Source: Haematobia irritans
Lineage: Eukaryota; Arthropoda; Insecta; Diptera; Muscidae
DNA length: 64,000 bases
NCBI RefSeq assembly: GCF_050003625.1
Contig: NC_134400.1
Location: 196,925,918 to 196,989,917, forward strand
Direction: 5' to 3'
This document shows, piece by piece, positions 46,399-56,574 of this stretch. Position 1 is the first letter of the stretch, and the number at the start of each line of letters is the position of its first letter. The position numbers were made by a program, and so were the translations under genes. A model generated the notes under the pieces. That model saw only the letters and a program-made list of their open reading frames with translations. It made no database searches and had not been told where the DNA came from.

Positions 46399-47595
46399 TA
46401 TCCAGGTCGCAGTCACTTTCGATCTTCACGATCTCATTGACTTTGTCCCCAATTTGACATCTGTTCAAGGTCACCGGTTTACATTGTACCACGTGTTTCC
46501 TCTGCATCAAAGACGAATAGGCCACAGTCCATTTAACTTGTGTACTTATCCAGGTCGCAGTCACTCCAGATCTACACGATCCCATTGTCTCTGCCCTTCA
46601 TTTGGCTTGTGTACTTACCCAGGTCGCAGTCACTCCAAATCTACACGATCCCATTGTCTCTGCCCTTCATTTGGCTTGTGTACTTACCCAGGTCGCAGTC
46701 ACTCCAGATCTACACGATCCCATTGCCTCTGCCCTTCATTTGGCTTGCGTACTTACCCAGGTCGCAGTCACTCCAGATCTACACTATCCCATTGTCTCTG
46801 CCCTTCATTTGGCTTGTGTACTTACCCAGGTCGCAGTCACTCCAGATCTACACGATCCCATTAACGCTGTACTTACCAAGGTCACCATTCCTAGTATCGT
46901 CGCATATATACACTCCGCCTTCCCGGGTCTCTAGTTCGTTCTAGGGCACTGTTCGTTCGTTATTCCTCGTCGCTTAGTATTATTCTAGTTCTACTCGCTC
47001 CACATCAGGTTTCACAGGATCACCTTTGACTCACCACTGTCTCGTTTACATACGTCGCACCGGATTTATGGGGCGTACTTAACTAGGTCGCCATTTAATC
47101 GCCCAGTCCTTCAGAGCGTACTTAACCAGGTCGCCATTTAATCGCCCAGTCTTTCAGAGCGTACTTAGCCAGGTCGCCAGTCAATCACACACATTCGCCA
47201 ACGCATGTTTCCGCCTGGACTTCGAGAGCGTATTTAGTCAAGTCGCCATTTCACCACCCAAATTCGCCAGTGCAAGATCCTGCCCAGATCTCTTACCAAG
47301 ATACGACGCAAGTCAGCTCACCTCTACCGTCCATCAGACCAAATCCGTGGTTAGTCTAGTCCGGTGTGCTTAACCAGGCCACCATATCAAGCCTCGTCGA
47401 AGCAGTACCCTGTACTCACATCATCCGCAGCCCAACCAATTATATACTACTCTAACGATTTACCATAAATAAAACTTAAATATCGACATAAAACACCGTC
47501 TTTTCCTTTCTCGGTCACTACACAAACAAATTTTTGTGAGGGAAAATTCCCCCGCGAGCAATACCCCAGCGACCGGAGGAAACTCGTCGTTACAA
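46399..47595. repeat. GC-richer block with 69-bp and ~43-bp tandem repeats
   Basis: From about 46548 to 46865 there are five 69-bp units (CCAGGTCGCAGTCACTCCAG ... CTTCATTTGGCTTGTGTACT). At 47065-47240 a looser repeat of about 43 bp shares the GTACTTAACCAGGTCGCC core. Near the right edge there is AATAAA (47467) and CACTACACAAACAAATTTTT, then TCGTCGTTACAAG. It could be a long terminal repeat or control region of a retroelement, but I find no coding part and no second copy. Open frames of 110-194 codons in all three frames come from the unit being a multiple of three. Confidence 0.6.
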
Positions 47596-47599
47596 GAAT

Positions 47600-49245
47600 A
47601 TTTTGTGAAAATTTTATTTCTATAGAAAATTTTCTCAAAATTTTATTTCTATAGAAAATTTTGTGAAAATTTTATCTCTATAGAAAATTTTGCCAACATT
47701 TATTTCTATAGAAAATTTTGTCAACATTTTATTTCTATATAAAATTTTGTGAACATTTTATTTCTATAGAAAATTTTGCCATAATTTTATTTCTATAGAA
47801 AATTTTGTCAAAATTTTATTTCTATAGAAAATTTTGTCAAAATTTTATATCTATGGAAAAATTTGTCAAAACTTTATTTCTATAGAAAATTTTGTAAAAA
47901 TTTTATTTCTATAGAAAATTTTGTCAAAATTTTATTTCTATAGAAAATTTTGCCAAAATTTGATTTCTATAGAAAATTTTGTCAAAATTTGATTTCCATA
48001 GGAAATTTTGTCAAAATTTTATTTCTATGGAAAATTTTGCCAAATTTTATTTCTAAAGAAAATTTTGTCAAAATTTTATTTCTATAGAAAATGTTGTCAA
48101 AATTTTATTTCTATGGAAAATTTTGTCAAAATTTTATTTCTATAGAAAATTTTGTGAAAATTTTATTTCTATAGAAAATTTTGTGAAAATTTTATTTCTA
48201 TAGAAAATTTTGTGAAAATTTTATTTCTATAGAAAATTTTGCCAACATTTTATTTCTATAGAAAATTTTGTCAAAATTTTATTTCTATAGAAAATTTCGT
48301 CAAAATTTTATTTCTACAGAAAATTTTGTGAAAATTTTATTTCTATAGAAAATTTTGCCAAAATTTTATTTCTATAGAAAATATTGCCAAATTGTATTTC
48401 TATAGAAAATTTTATTTCTATAGAAAATTTTGTCAAAATTTTATTTCTATAGAAAATTTTTTCGAAATTTTATTTCTATAGAAAATTTTGTCAAAAATTT
48501 ATTTCTATAGAAAATTTTTTCGAAATTTTATTTCTATAGAAAATTTTGTCAAAATTTTATTTCTATAGAAAATTTTGTCAAAATTTTATTTCTATAGAAA
48601 ATTTTGTCAAAATTTGATTTCTATAGAAAATTTTGTCAAAATTTGATTTCCATAGGAAATTTTGTCAAAATTTTATTTCTATGGAAAATTTTGTCAAAAT
48701 TTTATTTCTAAAGAAAATTTTGTCAAAATTTTATTTCTATAGAAAATTTTGTCAAAATTTTATTTCTATGGAAAATTTTGTCAAAATTTTATTTCTATAG
48801 AAAATTTTGTGAAAATTTTATTTCTATAGAAAATTTTGTGAAAATTTTATTTCTATAGAAAATTTTGCCAACATTTTATTTCTATAGAAAATTTTGTCAA
48901 AATTTTATTTCTATAGAAAATTTCGTCAAAATTTTATTTCTACAGAAAATTTAGTGAAAATTTTATTTCTATAGAAAATTTTGCCAAAATTTTATTTCTA
49001 TAGAAAATATTGTCAAAATTTTATTTCTATAGAAAATTTTGTCAAAATTTTATTTCTATAGAAAATTTTGTCAAAATTTTATTTCTATAGAAAATTTTGT
49101 CAAAATTTGATTTCTATAGAAAATTTTGTCAAAATTTGATTTCCATAGGAAATTTTGTCAAAATTTTATATCGATGGAAAAATTTGTCTACATTGTATTT
49201 CTATTGAAAATTTTTTCAAAATGTTATTTCTATATATCGAAAATT
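47600..49245 (-). repeat. 29-bp minisatellite array 4 (reverse) with block duplication
   Basis: About 56 units in reverse orientation. A marker unit GATTTCCATAGGAAATTTTG occurs at 47991, 48645 and 49138, and the units after the first two occurrences follow the same order of variants over more than 300 bp. This is a tandem duplication of a block of about 22 units, followed by a partial third. Confidence 0.95.
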
Positions 49246-49323
49246 GGTTTGGAATTGGTTTGAAATTGGCATCATAGAAAATTCTCAAGAAGCTTTCAAT
49301 TCTATTACACGTACTCCACTTAC

Positions 49324-50472
49324 CTCTTAATTTTAATAACCGCTGGCGACGGCGTCTCCTTTGATCTCGATTACTTCCCACAATCGAACTTTCCTCGCCA
49401 TTGAAAATATCATTGGAATCGCTAAGACTTGAGGTATTATCTGAGGAATCTGTTGCAATGGTGGCAATGTTGTGGCTGTTATTGAGACTAATGAGGGGAG
49501 TATTTGAAGAAGGATGACTCTGGGATAGATGATGGTGGTGTTGTTGTTGTTGTTGTTGCAGTAAATGTAATTTTCGTCGTCGTTGTTTTCGGCGTCTTTG
49601 CTGAAGTTGCTGTTGCTGTTGTTGTTGTTGTTGTGCTGGGATGTGACAATGCAAGGAATTTTGTCTTTGCGGCCCAAACACTGTTGCCACATTTCTCGTT
49701 GGATACCTTCCATTAGTCCCCAACCCACCAGATCTCTCTTGGTCATATAGCACCGGCGTCGATATTCCACTTAAAACGGCTTGTGATGATTGAGCTATGA
49801 TGCAGGATGCAGGACGTCGTCTTTGTCCACCACCATTTACTAGAATATAATCTTCATCAGTCGCATTTATACCATCATTGATAGAGGCAGGAACTTCCGG
49901 TACTTGATAAGGCCTTAAAGGTTGTGGTGTTTGTGGTTGATATCCATGTAACGGACGTGGATGACGATATTCCTGATACTGATGGCTGACTGGTGCTGCT
50001 GCTGCATCATCACCATCAATGACATTGCCAGAGACATTGAGAAGATCTCTAGAATTTGATGGTGATGGTAATAATTCCAAACGACTGTATGATGGTGGTG
50101 TATAACTGGGTGGTGGTGTCACTGGCAAAGAATTGTAATTCGGTGGTGGTGTACGACACAAAAAGAAGGGTCGTCGTTGTTCTTGCTCTTCACTGATTGG
50201 ATTTAGCAAGAAATGGTCTTCTCTGTTCTCATATTCTTCTTCTCCTTCGACAATGTTGTCCTCACTATTGCCATTAATGCAATTCAATGTGGCAAAACGT
50301 GGCTGATGTCGAAGATTTTGTATTACTGCCGCTCCCGCTCCTGTCGTCACCGCTACCGCTGCCGCTGATGATGTTACTTCTACTTCACTCCTACTTCTCC
50401 GCCTTGTAGCACTTGAGTTTACTTCAAGCGATGAATTATTAAAGGATGCTGAAGTATTAATACCACTGTGTC
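49324..50472 (-). CDS. Internal exon of a PPxY-rich, polyQ host protein
   Basis: Not recognised. An 1,149-bp exon between acceptor TTTTCCAG (50473) and donor AGAG|GTAAGT (49324/49323), entering and leaving in phase 1. It reads HSGINTSASFNNSSLEVNSS onward for about 382 residues. A cluster of WW-domain ligands lies about a third of the way in: TPPPNYNSLP, VTPPPSYTPP and PPSYSR. Further on are a Gln run of nine, a basic segment (QQRRRKQRRRKLHLL), a second Gln/His run and a terminal RRRRRQRLLKLR. It looks intracellular, disordered and regulated by WW-domain partners such as Nedd4-type ligases, which is an inference from motifs. Other exons must lie on both sides. Confidence 0.75.
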
Positions 50473-50848
50473 CTGGAAAAGGAAGGAATGGAGAAGAAAA
50501 CAAATCTGATGATATTGAAAGAGCAATGATATGCCATGAAGGAAATGAAACAAAAGTAAAAGAAATACAATGGAAAAAAAACAAAATTCTGCAATGAATA
50601 CAATACAGCACTCGAAGGATTATTTACAAATACAAATGCAAGTGGAACATAAACCAAGATATGACATAGTACACCGAAAAAAAAAGTGAACTGTTTTATA
50701 GGAAGAATGAACTACCACACACGAAAATTGAACTAAATTTTACTCTACCTTTTTAAGATTTCCACAAAGCGTTGTTAAAACCAGGAAATTTTTATGTCCT
50801 GTTGTACTTTTTAACTGCAGTTCACGAAATTACATCATCTCATAGAAT
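50473..50848 (-). other. Intron flank upstream of PPxY exon
   Basis: AT-rich, pyrimidine-rich on the minus strand next to the acceptor. No other exon recognised. Confidence 0.4.
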
Positions 50849-52636
50849 AAACAAGTATATACGGCCGTAAGTTAGGCCAGACCGAAGCTTATATACCCTC
50901 CAACATGGATTGCGTAGAAACTTCTACTGAAGTCGATGACAAGGTATCTTAAATCTTCCCAACAACGTAATATATACCACATAGTCCATACGTGGTCCAT
51001 AAACTACAAAAGGGTCGATTAAATACGTATGTAATTAAGTTTCCATAGAAATAACATTTTGACAAAATAAAATTTTGACAACATTTTCTATAGAAGTACA
51101 ATTTTGACAAAATTTTCTATAGAAATAAAATTTTGAAAAAATTTTCTATAAAAATAACATTTTGAAAATGTTTTCTATAAAAATAAAATTTTGGTAGATT
51201 ATTTTTGGCTCGAGTGGCAACCATGATTATGAACCGATATGGACCAATTTTTGTGTGATTGGGGATCGGCTATATATACTATAGACCGATATGGACCAAT
51301 TTTGGCATGGTTAATTGCGGCCTTATACTAACACCACGTTGCACATTTCAACCGGATCGGATGAATTTTGCTCCTCCAAGAGGCTCCGGAGATCAAATCT
51401 GGGGAACGGTTTATATGGGGGCTATATATAATTATGGACCGATATAGACCGATATGGACCGATATGGACCAATTCTTGCGTGTTTGTTAGAGACCACATT
51501 CTAACACCATGTTCAAAATTTCAACTGGATCGGATGAATTTTGCTCCTGCAAGAGGCTCCGGAGGACAAATCTGGGGATCGATTTATATGGGGGCTATAT
51601 ATAATTATGGACCGATGTGGACCAATTTTTGCTTGGTCATTAGAGAACATATACCAACACCATGTACCGAATTTCAGCCGAATCGGATGAAATTTGCTTC
51701 TCTTAGAGGCTCCGCCAGCCAAATCGGGGGATGGGTTTATATGGGGGCTATATATAATTATGGACCGATTTGGACCAATTTTTGCATGGTTGTTAGAGAC
51801 CATATACTAACACCATGTACCAAATTTCAGCCGGATCGGATGAAATTTGGTTCTCTTAGAGCAATCGCAAGCCAAATTTGGGGGTCCGTTTATATGGGGG
51901 CTATACGTAAAAGTGGACCGCTATGGACCAATTTTTACATGGTTGTTAGAGACCATATACTAACGTCAGGTACCAAATTTCAGCCGGATCGGATGAAATT
52001 TGCTTCTCTTAGAGCAATCGCAAGCCAAATTTTGGGGGTCCGTTTATATGGGGGCTATACGTAAAAGTGGACCGATATGGACCAGTTTTTGCATGGTTAT
52101 TAGAGATCATATACTAACACCATGTACCAAATTTCAGCCTGATCGGATGAAATGTGCTTCTCTTAGAGCAATCGCAAGCCAAATATGGGGGTCCGTTTAT
52201 ATGGGGGCTATACGTAAAAGTGGACAGATACGGACCAATTTTTACATGGTTGTTAGAGACCATATACTAACACCATGTACCAAATTTCGGCTGGATCGGA
52301 TGAAATTTGCTTCTCTTAGAGCAATCGCAAGCCAAATTTGGGGGTCCGTTTATTAGGGGGGCTATACGTAAAAGTGGACCGATATGGCCCATTTTCAATA
52401 CCATCCGACCTACATCAATAACAACTGCTTGTGCCAAGTTTCACGTCGATAGCTTGTTTCATTCGGAAGTTAGCGTGATTTCAAAAGACGGACGGACGGA
52501 CATGCTCAGATCGACTCAGAATTTCACCACGACCCAGAATATATATACTTTATGGGGTCTTAGAGCAATATTTCGATGTGTTACAACCGGAATGACAAAG
52601 TTAATATACCCCCATCCTATGGTGGAGGGTATAAAA
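50849..52636 (+). mobile_element. HINE element D
   Basis: Full layout in plus orientation: tail with GGCCAGACCGAAG (decayed hairpin), 29-bp units (51035-51197), border GGCTCGAGTGGCAACCATGA, 153-bp units (51230-52375), GACGGACGGACGG microsatellite, end GGTGGAGGGTATA at 52636. It sits in the presumed intron of the PPxY gene. Confidence 0.85.
51230..52375. repeat. 153-bp tandem repeat inside HINE D
   Basis: About seven to eight units. The last four share GAGCAATCGCAAGCCAAAT and CTATACGTAAAAGTGGAC, a variant resembling the GTCC-proximal unit of other HINEs, so that end unit has itself been amplified. Confidence 0.9.
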
Positions 52637-52855
52637 ATTAACTAAAAGTAAAGAAGAAAGTCATTGGCGCCAAATCATGACCATTTTAACCATACATTAG
52701 TTCATTCTTACTATTTTTGAGAATCGTACGAAAATTTTCATTTGTTTTAGTTCACATTGAACTTATGTGTACGTCATTGACCTTTCTACTCACGTTTAGT
52801 TCATAAAATTGTTGAGACATACTTAAAAACAGTAAGATTTCAGTAAGCTGTGGAA
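52637..52855. other. No gene seen
   Basis: Short unique interval between HINE D and the next minisatellite array. Confidence 0.4.
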
Positions 52856-52859
52856 AATT

Positions 52860-53414
52860 TTGCTAAAAATTTTTTATAGAAATAAAATTTTGACAAAAAA
52901 TTTTTTTGTTATAGAAATAAAATTTTGACAAATTTTCTTTAAAAATAAAATTTTGACAAAATTTTCTATAGAAATAAAATTTTAAAAAATTTTTCCATAG
53001 AAATAAAATTTTGACAATATTTTCTATAGAAATAAAATTTTTACAAAATTTTCTATATAAATAAAATTTTTTACAAAATTTTCTATAGAAATAAAATATT
53101 GACAAAATTTTCTATTGAAATAAAATTTTGACAATATTTTCTATAGAAATAAAATTTTGAGAAAATTTTCTATAGCAATAAAATTTTGAGAATATTTTCT
53201 ATAAAAACAAAATTTTGAGAAAATTTTCTGTAGAAATAAAATTTTGACAAAATTTTCTATAGAAATACATTTTTGACAAAATTTTCTATAGAAATTATAT
53301 TTTGACAATTTTCTAAAGAAATGAAATGTTGACAAAATGTTCTATAGAAATAAAATTTTGAGAAAATTTTCTATAGAAATCAAATTTGGACAACATTTTT
53401 TTTTATAGAAATAA
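52860..53414 (+). repeat. 29-bp minisatellite array 5, left half
   Basis: About 19 units ending where a 1-kb insertion begins; the array resumes at 54417. Confidence 0.93.
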
Positions 53415-53420
53415 CATTTT

Positions 53421-54416
53421 GTTGTTGTTTTGATCTCAGCTTTAAAACCATTGTGTTGACTAAACTACAAGGGTATCTTAACCAACAGGGGAGAATAATG
53501 TTTTTCCTCTGTTGGTTAAGCTACTCTCGTAGTTTAGCCAACACAATGGTTTTAAAGCTGAGATCAAAACAACAAATATGATTAGAGTACAAACCAACAA
53601 TAAAAAAAAAAAAACAAAACACGAATGAAGTAAGAGGAAGCACGCTCAAAATAAACCCAGCCAACTGCACTCAAGGGAGCCACCGTGGTGCAATGGTTAG
53701 CATGCCCGCCTTGCATACATAAGGTCGTGGGTTCGATTCCTGCTTCGACCGAACACCAAAAAGTTTTTCAGCGGTGGATTATCCCACCTCAGTAATGCTG
53801 GTGACATTTCTGAGGGTTTCAAAGCTTCTCTAAGTGGTTTCACTGCAATGTGGAAAGCCGTTCGGACTCGGCTATAAAAATGAGGTCCCTTGTCATTGAG
53901 CTTAACATGGAATCGGGCAGCACTCAGTGATAAGAGAGAAGTTCACCACTGTGGTATCACAATGGACTGAATAGTTTAAGTGAGCCTGATACATCGGGCT
54001 GCCACCTAACCTAACCTAACTGCACTCAACTCGATGATTTGATGGTGGCAAAGGAAAAGAGAGATGTTCGTATGAATTTATTTCGGCATAAGCCGGCTAT
54101 CATAAACCTTGTTTCGGAAGGTTCAAGCGGTGTTCACTTTGGGTTTGGCGAACTGCCTGAATTTATTCTGATAATTGGTTGATAGTTTTATTGTAAGTAG
54201 AGGATGCTGATGAGGAATGTGGTAATTCCGAAACCTGCGTCCATCCAACCATCTTGCAGTCTATAGGGCTTTGCCCAAATAAATTTGACAAAAATTCTTT
54301 TCCTCTGTTGGTTAATCTACTCTTGTAGTTTAGTCAACACAATGGTTTTAAAGCTGAGATTAAAACAACAAATATGATTACAGTACAAACTAACAATAAA
54401 AAAAACAAAACACGAA
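53421..54416. mobile_element. 1-kb insertion with long hairpin, splitting the array
   Basis: Starts with a strong inverted repeat: 53423-53491 pairs with 53506-53576 (about 70-bp arms, loop about 15 bp; TTTTGATCTCAGCTTTAAAA in the left arm). The right arm and its follow-on sequence to AACAAAACACGAA recur as a direct repeat at 54301-54416. The middle contains a SINE (53675-54018) and a part resembling 27735-27775. No coding frame; family unknown. Confidence 0.6.
53675..54018 (+). mobile_element. tRNA-derived SINE, full length
   Basis: A 344-bp retroposon flanked by an 11-bp duplication ACTGCACTCAA (53664-53674 and 54019-54029). The head has A-box TGGTGCAATGGTTAGCATGC, anticodon-like CTTGCATA and B-box GGGTTCGATTCC. 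The body includes GGTGGATTATCCCACCTCAG and CACTGTGGTATCACAATGGA, and the tail is CCTAACCTAACCTAAC. It depends on a LINE partner for mobility. The second copy is at 18360-18980. Confidence 0.9.
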
Positions 54417-55495
54417 AGAAATAAAATTTTTACAAAATTTTCTATAAAAAAAAAATTTTGACAAAATTTATTATAGAAATAAAATTTGACAAAATTTTCT
54501 ATAGAAATAAAATTTTGATAAAATTTTCTATAGATATAAAATTTTAACAAAAATTTTTATAGAAACAACATTTTTGACAAAAAACTTTATAGACATAAAA
54601 TTTTCACAAAATTTTCTATAGAAATAAAATTTTCACAATATTTTCTATAGAAACAAAGTTTTGACAATATTTTCTATAGAAATAAAGTTTTGAGAAAATT
54701 TTCTGTATAAATAAAATTTTGAGAAAATTTTCTATATAAATAAAATTTTGAGAAAATTTTCTATAGAAATAAAATTTTGAGAAAATTTATTATATAAATA
54801 AAATTTTGTCAAAATTTTCCATAAAAATAAAATTTTGACAAAATTTTCTATAGACATAAAATGCTAACAAGAATTTCTATAGAAACAAAATTTTGACCAT
54901 GTTTTCTGTAGAAATAACATTTTGACCATATTTTCTATAGAAATAAAATTTTGAGAAAATTTTCTATAGAAATAAAATTTTGACAAAATTTTCTACAGAA
55001 ATACATTTTTGACAAAATTTTCTATAGAAATAAATTTTTCTAACGAAATAAATTTTTGACAACATTTTCTATAGATATAAAATTTTGACAAAATTTTCTA
55101 TAGAAATAAAATTTTGGCAAAATTTTCTATAGAAATAAATTTTGACAAAATTTTCTATAGAAATAAAATTTTGGCAAAATTTTCTATAGAAATAAAATTT
55201 GACAAAATTTTCTATAGAAATAAAATTTGACAAAATTTTCTATAGAAATAAATGTTTTACATAATTTTCTGTAGAAATAAAATTTTGGCAAAATTTTCTA
55301 TAGAAATAAAATTTGACAAAATTTTCTATACAAGTAAAATTTTGACAAAATTTTCTATAGAAATAAAATTTTGATAAAATTTTCTATAGAAATAAATTTT
55401 TGACAAAATTCTCTATAGAAATAAACTTTTGACAAAATTTTCTATAGAAATAAACTTTTGACAAAATTTTCTATAGAAATAAAATTTTGTACTTC
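54417..55495 (+). repeat. 29-bp minisatellite array 5, right half
   Basis: About 37 units, continuing the array interrupted at 53414. Confidence 0.95.
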
Positions 55496-56570
55496 CGTAA
55501 TGTATCATTAAAATTGAGCTAACCAAATAAATTCGTAAATATAACGAATTTTTTCATTATAATAACAAATTTTGTGTTAAACAAAGACACATTTCATCGT
55601 ATTCACGTAAATGTTCATTGTTTTAATGAAAATGTTTCGTATCAATGGAAAATGTATTTGACCCGATTTTAATGAAATGTTCCTTTTGTATAGCAGAATC
55701 AACGCAATCCATGGTGGAGGGTATACAAGCTTCCGTCTGACCGAACTTATAGACTTCTAAGTGTGTTTATTTTTCCAAGTGTATTACAACAAACTAACGT
55801 AGGGACAATCTCCACAGCACACATTTGATTTTCAGGTTAAGGCTATAACAAATGGAGGTCTTTACTACTACTTTTCAAAAAGAGGTGGTGGTACATTGAA
55901 CCATGTCTTATTGTTTACCTTCACTGAAGCCTTAATAGTTGTCGTCGCCTTGTTGGTTGTTGTCGGTTGATGTTTGCTGGTGAATCGCAAATCGAAATAA
56001 AGCTTCTGTTGTCGCTAGCTCTTGTGGCAACATTGTTGATGAGAATAAGGAAGAAAATGTACGACAATTAAATTATATAAGTAAATCATCAAGGATGGGG
56101 GTGGAGGGGTTATTGATTTAGGTTAAGGGTAAGTCTTCATACATCAACATAAGGATCAATGATACCAGTGCAACTTCATATGCAATTTGCAGCAAAGGCT
56201 TTCTATAGAAAACAGGGAAGGAATGTTATCGTTTTGGAAACTTTGTACAAAGTTGCATGCAATCTTTTTCAAGTACATATAGGCATGGAAGGGATGCATT
56301 ATAAGCAAGCGTTTTTTTTTTGTTGTTGTATTTTTTGTTATATCCTCCCCCAGTTTGAATTTTGCATCTTTTTATTTCTCAATTTCTCGGTGAATGAGGA
56401 TATGCTTGGTATGTTTGGGCTATACTATATGAATGATTGGAATGTGGAACCATATATCCTTGTGTATAAAATTGATTAATGTTGCAAATGTTTTTGCCTT
56501 TAGTTTAAAGTAAGAGCATTTTCATTGCAAATGAAACCTTTTAATTTGATTAAATTAATACTTTTATAAA
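55496..56570. other. Mostly unique DNA with a HINE tail scrap
   Basis: Only 55695-55762 is recognisable: CGCAATCCATGGTGGAGGGT then CTGACCGAACTTATAGAC, a truncated HINE tail. The frame at 56159-56479 has no features that would support a gene. Confidence 0.45.
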
Positions 56571-56574
56571 CCAA

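Noticed and set aside
46280..46944. Overlapping frames of 110-194 codons with 23-residue repeats
   Set aside because: All three forward frames are open because the 69-bp unit is a multiple of three and lacks stops; no support for one frame over another.
49504..49716. Valine-rich plus-strand frame
   Set aside because: Complement of the polyQ-coding region of the PPxY exon.
53675..53760. Functional tRNA gene
   Set aside because: A and B boxes are present, but it is fused to a 3' body with CCTAAC tail and target duplication, so it is a SINE head.
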